DNA from: Acidobacteriota bacterium
GTDB taxonomy: Bacteria; Acidobacteriota; Holophagae; Holophagales; Holophagaceae
Assembly: GCA_016192145.1 (NCBI GenBank)
Contig: JACPUT010000004.1
Location: 85,694 to 149,693 of the forward strand
Reading direction: 5' to 3'
DNA length: 64,000 nt
Shown: in pieces, positions 1 through 7,311 of the stretch
Position numbering within the stretch: position 1 is the first letter of the stretch
Layout of the letters: each line of letters starts with the position of its first letter
Notes under the pieces: generated by a model
Told to the model about the DNA's origin: nothing
Database searches by the model: none
The model's input: only the letters and a program-made list of their open reading frames with translations
Position numbers and translations under genes: made by a program

Positions 1-1272
1 CGCACGCATCAAGCCAGCCGCATTCTCCTCACCACGTTCTCGGAGACCCTGGCGCGCGCACTCCATGCGAAGATCCGGCGCTTGATCAGCAACGAACCCA
101 AGCTCGGTGAGCGATTGGAAGTCCACGCTCTGAATGCCATTGGGGAGAGATTGTACGAGGCCCACTTCGGCCGCCCTCGCCTCGCTGGCCCGGATCGGAT
201 TCAGGCAGCGCTCCGAGAAGCCATGGGTGATGGGGCCGGGGGCCGCTTCAGCCTCCACTTTCTGGTGACGGAGTGGACCGAGGTGGTCGACGCCTGGCAG
301 TTGGAATCCTGGGAAGCCTACCGAGACGTGAAGCGCCTAGGGCGGAAGACGAGGCTTTCTGAATCCCAGCGCATGCAGCTGTGGTCCGTCTTCGATGCGG
401 TTAGGACCAAGCTCGCGAATGACGGTCTTCTGACCCACGCAGGCTTGTTCCGCAAGCTGGAGGAACCGCTCTCCAAACGCAACCAGCCTCCCTTCGACTA
501 CGTCGTAGTGGATGAATGCCAGGACGTCGGCATCCCGCAGCTCCGCTTCCTCGCAGCCCTTGCGGGCGTCCGCCAGGATGGCCTTTTCTTCACGGGAGAC
601 CTCGGTCAGCGGATCTTCCAGCAGCCCTTCTCATGGAAAGCGCTTGGGGTTGAGGTTCGCGGGCGGTCACGGACTCTCCACGTCAACTACCGGACCTCTC
701 ACCAAATCCGAACCCAGGCAGACAAGTTGTTGGGTCCGGAGCTCGCTGACGTCGACGGAAATTCAGAGTCTCGGATGGGCACCGTCTCCGTCTTCAATGG
801 GCCTGCGCCCATCCTTCAAACCCTGGCCACTCCCGAGGCGGAAGCTCAATCCGTCGGGGATTGGCTTGCCGAACTGCTGCAAAAGGGACTCCAACCCCAC
901 GAGATGGGTATCTTCGTCCGTTCTGAGGCTCAGTTGGACCGGGCCCGAGCCGCCTCAAAGCGCGGAGGGATTCCCTTCAAGATCCTGGATGACCGGGTGG
1001 AAACCACTCACGGGCATCTCTCCATCAGCACCATGCACCTGGCCAAAGGCCTGGAGTTCCGCGCCGTGGCGGTGATGGCCTGCGACGATGAGGTGATCCC
1101 CTTGATGGAGCGCATCGAAGCCGTGGCCGATGACTCCGACCTTGAGGACGTCTACAACACAGAGCGACACCTGCTCTACGTTGCCTGCACCCGAGCCAGG
1201 GACTACCTCATGGTCACCAGCGGCAGCCCCGAGTCCGAGTTCTTAGGAGACCTTGGCGGGGGCGACCGCTAA
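1..1272 (+). CDS. UvrD/Rep-family superfamily 1 helicase, 3' part (5' end outside window)
   Basis: The frame is open from base 1, so the gene starts upstream. The first visible residues read ILLTTFSETLARAL, which matches SF1 helicase motif Ia. Then come motif II (VVDECQDVG, Walker B with DECQD), motif III (FFTGDLGQRIFQQPFSW), motif IV (VNYRTSHQIR), motif V (STMHLAKGLEFRAV) and motif VI (LYVACTRARDYLMV). Motif I (Walker A) must lie outside the window. Such proteins translocate 3'-5' on DNA using ATP; many members without a nuclease domain are repair or conflict-related helicases. A TTG at 82 could mimic a start but would cut off motif Ia, so I treat the CDS as truncated by the window. Its exact subfamily is open. 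Confidence 0.9.
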   Translation, partial: RTHQASRILLTTFSETLARALHAKIRRLISNEPKLGERLEVHALNAIGERLYEAHFGRPRLAGPDRIQAALREAMGDGAGGRFSLHFLVTEWTEVVDAWQLESWEAYRDVKRLGRKTRLSESQRMQLWSVFDAVRTKLANDGLLTHAGLFRKLEEPLSKRNQPPFDYVVVDECQDVGIPQLRFLAALAGVRQDGLFFTGDLGQRIFQQPFSWKALGVEVRGRSRTLHVNYRTSHQIRTQADKLLGPELADVDGNSESRMGTVSVFNGPAPILQTLATPEAEAQSVGDWLAELLQKGLQPHEMGIFVRSEAQLDRARAASKRGGIPFKILDDRVETTHGHLSISTMHLAKGLEFRAVAVMACDDEVIPLMERIEAVADDSDLEDVYNTERHLLYVACTRARDYLMVTSGSPESEFLGDLGGGDR

Positions 1273-1277
1273 GCCGA

Positions 1278-1874
1278 TCAGGGTTTCAACAGATCAAAGC
1301 GCTTCAGGTAGGGCACCTTCTTTGTCGACACCATGTGTCCTTCTTGGAAGGTGTGGATGATGGCGTACCACTTCGATTCGTCAGGCTCGTTCCCCATGTC
1401 GTGCAGGTTCCCGAAGGTGAGAATCCGGAATCCTTTGGGAGTCCCCAGCACCTCTGGGCGCATCCGTGAATCGCCATCGAAGCGGTCGTCCTTGAACTCC
1501 TCCACCTTCTGAGTCTCGTAATTCCATCGCAGCAGGCTCATCTGGGTGGCAACGGCGGATGATCCGTAGATGATCAGGAACGCATCGGAAGCGGACCCAT
1601 CCATCTGATAGACGCCATCAAAGCGGCCTTCATAGATATTGGCGAGGCGCTTCGAGGCATCCTTCCGATACACGGAGACTGAGTATCCGTCATCGGTGCG
1701 GCGCGCCACACATAGCCGATCTCCCCATCGACTGACCGCGCTGACTTTGGCGGTATCCAACGACTCCTCTAGAGAGAGGTTTTGAACGGCTGGCGTCGGG
1801 ATGGCCTGGGAAGTCTTGGACCTTCCGCAGGCAAGAATGGAGACGGCAAGCCCCAGGGCAATGGTTTTCGACAT
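1278..1874 (-). CDS. Predicted lipoprotein, candidate immunity partner of the RHS protein
   Basis: A 198-residue protein starts with a lipoprotein signal: MSKTIALGLAVSILACG has a hydrophobic core followed by a lipobox ending at Cys16. I chose the ATG at 1874 because it gives this signal peptide and its A overlaps the TGA of the upstream RHS gene (TGATG), a sign of translational coupling. The mature part (about 180 residues) has alternating hydrophobic strands such as RWGDRLCVARR and MSLLRWNYETQKVEEF, suggesting a beta-rich fold. I recognise no named family. The position directly behind a toxin-like RHS gene and the predicted periplasmic location fit an immunity lipoprotein against a peptidoglycan-cleaving tip. 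That role is inference. Confidence 0.7.
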   Translation of the reverse strand: MSKTIALGLAVSILACGRSKTSQAIPTPAVQNLSLEESLDTAKVSAVSRWGDRLCVARRTDDGYSVSVYRKDASKRLANIYEGRFDGVYQMDGSASDAFLIIYGSSAVATQMSLLRWNYETQKVEEFKDDRFDGDSRMRPEVLGTPKGFRILTFGNLHDMGNEPDESKWYAIIHTFQEGHMVSTKKVPYLKRFDLLKP

Positions 1875-3397
1875 CACATACCCCGCCCGAGGGTCTTGTT
1901 GAAGCAGCCGTCCTTGCACTTCCCGCCGTTCTCCCGGATGCACTTGGCGCAGTCTTCGATGGCGTTCGCATAACGGTTCCCGTTGCCCTTCTTATCCTTC
2001 GAGTGGGGGCCCATGCGGTAGCCCACCAGGGCCTTGTGGATGTTCGTGCCACCGCCGTAGCGATTGAGGAGGTAGCCCAGGTACTGGCTTCCGGCCTGGA
2101 TGTTCCACTCCGGAATCTCCGGATAGTAGCCCTCAAAATTCACTGCGCTGGAGGCATCCTCGCTGACACCCAGGAGCCCTTTTCCCGAGTGGGTCGTTCC
2201 GATGCCTGCATCGGGATCGAAGTGGCTTTCCCGCGCCATCATGCAAAGGAGGATCGCGGAGTCGATCAGCGGGGAGTTCGCGCCATTGTTCGCTGGAATA
2301 ATGCCTGCAACTCCATTCGCGCCTGCCCAGGGCGATCCGGCCATGCCGTCAGGGTCCAGCATGTTGATCGGATCGTTGCTGACGTAGGCGTACATGTTCA
2401 GGCCATCGGCGATTCCCGCCGGGTCACGGCTGATCCAGCGTCCGAGGCTCGGGTCGTAGGCCCGGTACTGGGCGAGATACAGGCCGGTGGGGGAGTGCCA
2501 GAAATGGCCCGTAAACAGGAAGGGAGAGTCGATGTCCCCCATCAGTTTGGTCGGTCGTCCCCAGGGATCGTAGTCGTACCGGGCCCGGACTGTTCCAGAA
2601 GCGTCCATGACCTCGCGGATGCTGCCCAGGTGGTCCTTCGTGTAGTAGTAGGGAGTCTCCCCGATGGTGAAACCCTGGGTGAAAAACCGCCGGGTCACAT
2701 TCCCTTGGGCATCCTGCTCCAGGGCGATTTCGTTCCCAACCCAGAGATACCGGAGGTCGCTAACGACCACGCCGTTCTCTTTTTCGACGATGTGGGTTCG
2801 CCGACCCAAGCCGTCGTACTCGAATTCGGAGGTGTGGCTGCCCTTCTTCACGCCAAGGAGCCGGTTCTCCGCATCCCAGCCGCCTCCCTGGGCCGCCACG
2901 GCCTCCAAGCGGGCTTGGGAGCGCATGGATACCTTCTGCATGGCCGCCCGCCTCTCTTTGGCCGGGAAAAGGTCCGAGTACTCCGCCAGGGCAAAGGTCG
3001 CCAGGGAGATCTCCTTGGGGACCCTGGAACCTTCGCAAAGGTTCAGAACCTCCTCGAAGGCCTGCTGGGCTTTGACCGTCTGGCCAGTCTCCCGGTAGAT
3101 GAGCCCGAGGGTGGCATGCACGAAGGCCCGCCAGGAAGAATTGGGGTACTGCTTCAGGAAGGACTCGAAGGGCTCGACGGCCGCGATCTTTCCGGCCTTC
3201 TTGTAGGTGGTCAAAGCTTGGGAAAGGGCCCGGTTCTCTTCCTTGCTCGGCACGCCCCCCACGGGCGACAGGATGGAATGGATTACCCCTCCCAGCTCCT
3301 GCTGGCTGCGTTGCGGCCTCTGGGTGTTCCGCTCAATGGTGGCGCCGCACAGCGTGCCAACGGCCAACAAAATAGAAAATAGGCGGCGCAAGGCCAT
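1874..3397 (-). CDS. Compact RHS protein with TPR-like N-terminus and lytic-transglycosylase-like C-terminal tip
   Basis: 507 residues. Residues 1-20 form a Sec-type signal peptide. Residues 55-150 look like helical tetratricopeptide-type repeats (e.g. ATLGLIYRETGQTVKAQQAF). At about residue 173 the sequence switches to RHS/YD repeat sequence (WDAENRLLGV, FEYDGLGRR) and the RHS-associated core follows (YYYTKDHLGSIREV, RARYDYDPWGRP, FTGHFWHSPTGLYLAQYRAY, GRWISRDPAG, ending near DPDGM at 352). The variable tip (355-507) has MARESHFDPDAG with Glu390, then GLLGVS, NIQAGSQYLGYLLNRYGG and ALVGYRMG, a pattern like the goose-lysozyme/SLT lytic transglycosylase fold, then a Cys-rich tail. The RHS part is far shorter than the usual cocoon, so it may be an internal deletion product or a miniature effector. 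It is followed by an overlapping lipoprotein gene. Confidence 0.82.
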   Translation of the reverse strand: MALRRLFSILLAVGTLCGATIERNTQRPQRSQQELGGVIHSILSPVGGVPSKEENRALSQALTTYKKAGKIAAVEPFESFLKQYPNSSWRAFVHATLGLIYRETGQTVKAQQAFEEVLNLCEGSRVPKEISLATFALAEYSDLFPAKERRAAMQKVSMRSQARLEAVAAQGGGWDAENRLLGVKKGSHTSEFEYDGLGRRTHIVEKENGVVVSDLRYLWVGNEIALEQDAQGNVTRRFFTQGFTIGETPYYYTKDHLGSIREVMDASGTVRARYDYDPWGRPTKLMGDIDSPFLFTGHFWHSPTGLYLAQYRAYDPSLGRWISRDPAGIADGLNMYAYVSNDPINMLDPDGMAGSPWAGANGVAGIIPANNGANSPLIDSAILLCMMARESHFDPDAGIGTTHSGKGLLGVSEDASSAVNFEGYYPEIPEWNIQAGSQYLGYLLNRYGGGTNIHKALVGYRMGPHSKDKKGNGNRYANAIEDCAKCIRENGGKCKDGCFNKTLGRGM

Positions 3398-3941
3398 GGC
3401 AGCTCCAAACCAATCAAAACCCCTTATTTTGCCAGTATTTCCCGGAAATCATAGGCGCGACCATGCCAGAGGGGTGGGGCAGCTCTCCGGCCAATTTGAC
3501 GCGCCAAGGCGCTTCGGCCCCCAAAGAGCCGGAAGCGGTTGCTTCGACACGCCAAACCGAGCGGTTATGGCGCGCCAAACCAGACGCACCGTTACACTGT
3601 CGGGAGCGAGACCGGCGGCCTGCGTAGCAGGGCGCGGTTCGAATCCCGGATCGGGTGGGTAGGCGGCACCCGTCGGCGAACTTAGACACCGCGCCATCAA
3701 TTCTCGAAATATCTCCTAGCAGCCGAAGGCCTGCTGGATGCCTTCAGTCCCAGCCCCCATTCGCCATCCCCCCGCAGCACCTCCCCCTTTTTTTCACACT
3801 CCGATTCCCCTTGCACCCCCTGATATCCTTACTCCACCAATCCTTTTCGACCGACCGCATCTCCGGCCTGGGGTCTGTCCGTCCCATTTCCAAATGGTCA
3901 TCGCTGTGCAACACTGGGTTCCTCGCGCGGGGAGCCCCTCG
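3398..3941. other. Divergent intergenic region between the RHS gene and cutA
   Basis: This 544-base gap has no convincing gene. It holds three copies of a short CGCCAA-type motif (near 3500, 3548 and 3573), a CCTGC-GTA-GCAGG hairpin around 3619-3631 and a tRNA T-loop-like GGTTCGAATCC near 3638-3648 without a matching cloverleaf. Both flanking promoters should lie here: the 3400-3450 side is AT-rich next to the RHS start, and a T-rich run precedes cutA near 3787. The region looks like decayed or transferred DNA. Confidence 0.5.
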
Positions 3942-4268
3942 ATGTCTGACGTGTGCACCGTCCTAACCACCTGCGGCAGCGAGGAGACCGCCCTCACCAT
4001 CGCCGCGGCCCTGGTGGATCAGGGCTTCGCGGCCTGCGTGAACATCCTCCCGGGGATCAAGAGCTACTACTACTTCAAGGGCGAGACCCACCTCGATGAG
4101 GAGGTCATGCTCATCATCAAGACCCAGAGCGACCTCTTCCCCCGCGTCAGCGAAGTGATCACCGACCTGCACACCTACGAAGTCCCCGAGATCCTCATGT
4201 TCCAGGTGGAGGCCGGTTCCGAGGCCTTCCTGGATTGGATCCGGCAGAGCACCGGCCGACTCGTCTAG
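3942..4268 (+). CDS. cutA: CutA family protein (divalent cation tolerance)
   Basis: 108 residues, the usual CutA length. I start at the ATG at 3942 ([15 protein letters not shown]), preceded by GGGGAG about 8 bases upstream; a longer open frame upstream is not conserved-looking. CutA hallmarks are [26 protein letters not shown] (the ACVNI and Y-F-W/K-G core), EEVMLIIKT and the C-terminal [13 protein letters not shown] segment. CutA forms trimers with a PII-like fold and was linked to copper tolerance in E. coli, but its molecular role is still unclear. It is followed, after a repeat element, by glpX. Confidence 0.96.
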   Translation: MSDVCTVLTTCGSEETALTIAAALVDQGFAACVNILPGIKSYYYFKGETHLDEEVMLIIKTQSDLFPRVSEVITDLHTYEVPEILMFQVEAGSEAFLDWIRQSTGRLV

Positions 4269-4270
4269 CT

Positions 4271-4364
4271 TCAGGCTGGAGGCCGGAGGCTGTAGTCTGG
4301 AGGATGGCCGTGCCGGAGGCGCGCCTATTTCTCCAGCCTCCAGCCTGCGGCCGCCAGCCTGGAG
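4271..4364. repeat. Intergenic inverted-repeat element, family A copy 1
   Basis: The cutA-glpX gap is almost filled by an inverted repeat built from CAGGCTGGAGGC-type units on the left and CTCCAGCCTCCAGCCTG units on the right. Similar elements lie at 23393-23502 and 52895-53000. The final GGAG of this copy is also the ribosome-binding site of glpX. Confidence 0.8.
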
Positions 4365-4369
4365 TTTTC

Positions 4370-5338
4370 ATGGAAGCCACCCTCTCCCTCGAGTTCCTCC
4401 GCGTCGTGGAGCAGGCCGCCATCGCCTGCGCCCGGAGCATCGGGCATGGCCGCCGCAAGCACAGCGACAAGCTGGCCGTGGAGGCCATGCGCAAGGCCAT
4501 GGAGACGGTGCGCATGAACGGCACCATCGTCATCGGCGAGGGGGAGCGCGACGAAGCCCCCATGCTCTACATCGGCGAGAAGGTGGGCCTGGGCGACGGC
4601 AATCCCTCCGTGGACATCGCCGTGGATCCCCTCGAGGGCACGAACCTCTGCGCCACGGGCGCCCCCAATGCCATCGCCGTGCTGGCCGCCACCGAGGGCG
4701 GCGGTCTGCTGCACGCCCCCGACCTCTACATGCAGAAGCTCGTCGTGGGCCCCGCCGCCAAGGGCAAAGTGCACCTCGATGCGCCCGTGCACGAGAACCT
4801 GGCCGCCATCGCCAAGGCCCTGGACCGCCCCATCGCCGAGATCACCGTCTCCGTGCTGGATCGGGAACGCCACGCCGACCTCATCGCCGACATCCGCAAG
4901 GCCGGCGCCCGCATCCAGCTCATCGGCGACGGCGACCTCTCCGCGGCCATCAGCGCCGCCGTCAGCGGCACGGGCATCCACTGCGTCATGGGCACCGGCG
5001 GCGCCCCCGAAGGCGTGCTTTCCGCCGCCGCCCTGAAGTGCCTCAACGGCGAGATCCAGGGCCGCCTCGTGGTGGACACGAACACCGCCAGCCGCGAGAA
5101 GGCCGAGGCCATGGGCGCCCGCTTCGACAAGATCTACACCACGGATGAGCTCTGCCCCGGCAAGCAGATCATCTTCGCGGCCTCGGGCGTCACCACGGGC
5201 AACCTGCTCGACGGCGTGCAGTTCTTCGGCCACGGCATCCGCACCAAAAGCCTCATCCTCACCTACACGGACCGCAAGGTGCGCTTCATCGACACCGTGC
5301 ACGTACACGAGGGTGAGGACATCACCATCCGGTTCTAG
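4370..5338 (+). CDS. glpX: Fructose-1,6-bisphosphatase, class II (GlpX type)
   Basis: 322 residues, normal for GlpX. It hydrolyses fructose 1,6-bisphosphate to fructose 6-phosphate in gluconeogenesis. Diagnostic motifs are the metal/substrate loop [18 protein letters not shown] (about residues 54-71), the lithium-sensitive phosphatase motif DPLEGT (about 89-94) and [15 protein letters not shown] (about 207-221). The ATG at 4370 follows GGAG at 4361-4364, which belongs to the upstream repeat. A longer open frame starts at 4235 but runs through the repeat, so I reject it. It is likely metal-dependent and cytoplasmic. Confidence 0.97.
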   Translation: MEATLSLEFLRVVEQAAIACARSIGHGRRKHSDKLAVEAMRKAMETVRMNGTIVIGEGERDEAPMLYIGEKVGLGDGNPSVDIAVDPLEGTNLCATGAPNAIAVLAATEGGGLLHAPDLYMQKLVVGPAAKGKVHLDAPVHENLAAIAKALDRPIAEITVSVLDRERHADLIADIRKAGARIQLIGDGDLSAAISAAVSGTGIHCVMGTGGAPEGVLSAAALKCLNGEIQGRLVVDTNTASREKAEAMGARFDKIYTTDELCPGKQIIFAASGVTTGNLLDGVQFFGHGIRTKSLILTYTDRKVRFIDTVHVHEGEDITIRF

Positions 5339-5392
5339 GCTCCAAAACGGGAGCTGGCCAAGAGGGGATCATTGGGGGCAATATTTGCCTTA

Positions 5393-5872
5393 ATGATCCC
5401 CTCGACTCGTGAATCCTGGCGTTCCCGGCGCTACCGCTGGCTCATCAACCTGTGGCCCTGCTACCTGGGCACGGGAGCCCGGATCACCTTCCTGGCCGCG
5501 GACTGGCGTTCGCTGCGGGTGAAGGTGCCCTTGGGCTGGCGCACGAAGAACGCCTACGGCACCCACTTCGGGGGCAGCCTCTACGCCGCCATCGACCCCC
5601 TCTTCGTGCTCATGTACCGGAAGGTGCTGGGTCCCGACGTGGTGGTGTGGGACAAGGCGGCCTCCATCCAGTTCAAACGGCCGGGCCGCTCCAACCTCTT
5701 CGCCGAGCTGCGGGTGGAGGACGAGGAAGTGGCCGCCATCCGCGCCGCCCTGGGCGAAGCCCCCAAGGTGGACCGCACCTACCTCGTGGAGCTGAAGGAC
5801 GCGAAGGGCGAGGTGCACGCCGTGGTGGAGAAGGTGGTGCACTTCCGACGAGCCGCCCCTGACCGGAAGTAG
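5393..5872 (+). CDS. DUF4442 hot-dog-fold protein (thioesterase-like), copy 1
   Basis: 159 residues with the DUF4442 pattern: WPCYLGTGARITFL, then GTHFGGSLYAAIDPLFVLM, VVWDKAASIQFKRPGR and a C-terminal EVHAVVEKVVHF strand. DUF4442 proteins are related to acyl-CoA thioesterases of the hot-dog fold; the true substrate is unknown. I use ATG 5393 because its N-terminus lines up with the paralogue directly downstream; TTG 5372, which has AGGGGA before it, is a real alternative and would add seven residues. The two genes are a tandem pair 38 bases apart, with about half of all positions identical by eye. Confidence 0.85.
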   Translation: MIPSTRESWRSRRYRWLINLWPCYLGTGARITFLAADWRSLRVKVPLGWRTKNAYGTHFGGSLYAAIDPLFVLMYRKVLGPDVVVWDKAASIQFKRPGRSNLFAELRVEDEEVAAIRAALGEAPKVDRTYLVELKDAKGEVHAVVEKVVHFRRAAPDRK

Positions 5873-5910
5873 CGGTTGGCGCCTGCCGATCCCAGGGCTA
5901 GCCTGCCCTG

Positions 5911-6375
5911 ATGCGTGAATCCATGCAGTCCCGCCTCCACCGCTGGTTGTTCAACTGGTGGCCCTGCTACCGGGGCACCGGCGGCCGCGTCACCTTCATC
6001 GCCCACGACTGGCGGCTGCTGCGCGTGAAGCTGCCGCTGAGCCTGCGCACCCGCAATTACGTGGGCACCATCTTCGGCGGCAGCCTCTACGCCGCCGTGG
6101 ACCCCTTCTTCATGCTCATGCTCATCAAGAATCTGGGACCCGACTACGTGGTGTGGGACAAAGCCGCCAGCATCCGCTTCCTCAAACCCGGCCGCGGCAC
6201 CCTCACGGCGGAATTCCGCCTTGAGGACGATGAGCTGGACGCGATCCGGGAGGCGCTGGAGACGGCTCCGAAGGTGGATCGCGTTTACACCGTCACCTTG
6301 GTGGACGCCCAAGGCGAAGCCCATGCCGTCATCGAGAAGACTGTGCACGTCTCGAAGCGAGCTACCGGGCCCTGA
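5911..6375 (+). CDS. DUF4442 hot-dog-fold protein (thioesterase-like), copy 2
   Basis: 154 residues, paralogue of the preceding gene. The same core is present: NWWPCYRGTGGRVTFI, GTIFGGSLYAAVDPFFMLM, VVWDKAASIRFLKPGRG and EAHAVIEKTVHV. Conservation is highest over the FGGSLYAA helix, which in hot-dog enzymes carries the catalytic or CoA-binding residues, so both copies are probably active. Cytoplasmic, with no signal peptide. It lies six bases before the convergent end of the deacetylase gene. Confidence 0.88.
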   Translation: MRESMQSRLHRWLFNWWPCYRGTGGRVTFIAHDWRLLRVKLPLSLRTRNYVGTIFGGSLYAAVDPFFMLMLIKNLGPDYVVWDKAASIRFLKPGRGTLTAEFRLEDDELDAIREALETAPKVDRVYTVTLVDAQGEAHAVIEKTVHVSKRATGP

Positions 6376-6381
6376 TCCGGC

Positions 6382-7311
6382 CTACTTCACCACTTCGCTG
6401 GCCCTCACGAAGCGGATCTCGCCCTTCACTCGCGGAACCAGCTTCTCCAAGGCCTCCACGGTCTCGGGATAGATGTGGCCGATGGCCAGCGCCTCGCCGT
6501 CCTTGCGGGCCAGGGCCACGGCGCGCTCCCACTGCTTCTCGATCTCGGCGAAGGCCTTATCGTCATCCAGGAAGACGTTGCGGCGGGTGGTGGGGATGTG
6601 GAGCCTGCGGGCCTCGTCCTCGGCCACGGTCTCCTTGCTCGTGCGGCTGTCCACGAAGAAGAACTTCCGCGCCTTCACCTCCTGCAGCACCCAAGTGATG
6701 CGCTGCCGGTCTGCGGTGAGTTTGCTGCCCATGTGGTTGTTGGTGCCGATGGCGTGGGGGATCTCGCCCAGGGCTTTCTTCGCGCGGCGACGGAGTTCGC
6801 TTTCATCCAGGTTCGCGAGCAGGGCGTCGGGCCCGGGGTCCTTGGTGGCCAGCCCCTCCATGGGCAGGTGCAAGAGCACCTCCTTGCCGAGGTCGTGGGC
6901 GGCGTGGGCGCTCTCCTTCGTGAATTCCTGGTAGGGCAGCACGGCCACGGAGATGGGCACGGGCAGGCTGCAAAGCCGACGCACCAACTCGGGTGGGGCA
7001 TATCCCAGATCATCGATGATGATGCAGAGGCGGGGCAGGTTCGTCTCTGGTTTCACGGGTGAAGAGGGGGGCTTGGTCGCCGTTGGTTCAGCCTTCGCAG
7101 GGGGCTTCGGTACCATCTTGGGCTCTGCCGGGGGCTTGTTGGGCGAGGGTTTGCCGTTCTTGGGGGCTTCCTTGGGCGCGGGTTTTCGTCCACAGCCCTG
7201 CTGACCCAGTCCGAGCCCGAGCACGAGCCCGAAGCCCACGGCCACGGCCGCGCCCAGGAGCAGCTTCGGGGTGGAGACGCTGCCGCCCCCGCCGGATTTG
7301 CGTTTGGCCAT
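6382..7311 (-). CDS. Divergent polysaccharide deacetylase family protein (YibQ-like)
   Basis: 309 residues. The basic N-terminus and one membrane segment (about 15-36, LLLGAAVAVGFGLVLGLGLG) are followed by a Pro/Lys-rich linker (40-95) and a domain of the divergent polysaccharide deacetylase family (Polysacc_deac_2). Key features are LCIIIDDLGY (Asp-Asp metal-site start), EVLLHLPMEG (His), IGTNNHMGSKLT, FFVDSRTS and GHIYPETVEAL. In many diderms this gene follows envC and ctpA, and its products act in septal or cell-wall processing. Here it overlaps the CtpA-like gene by TGATG (7309-7313). Its enzymatic reaction is not established. Confidence 0.88.
   Translation of the reverse strand: MAKRKSGGGGSVSTPKLLLGAAVAVGFGLVLGLGLGQQGCGRKPAPKEAPKNGKPSPNKPPAEPKMVPKPPAKAEPTATKPPSSPVKPETNLPRLCIIIDDLGYAPPELVRRLCSLPVPISVAVLPYQEFTKESAHAAHDLGKEVLLHLPMEGLATKDPGPDALLANLDESELRRRAKKALGEIPHAIGTNNHMGSKLTADRQRITWVLQEVKARKFFFVDSRTSKETVAEDEARRLHIPTTRRNVFLDDDKAFAEIEKQWERAVALARKDGEALAIGHIYPETVEALEKLVPRVKGEIRFVRASEVVK

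Noticed and set aside
3604..3660. A tRNA gene with long variable arm (GGTTCGAATCC)
   Set aside because: The T arm does not pair well and no acceptor or anticodon arm fits, so it cannot be a working tRNA.
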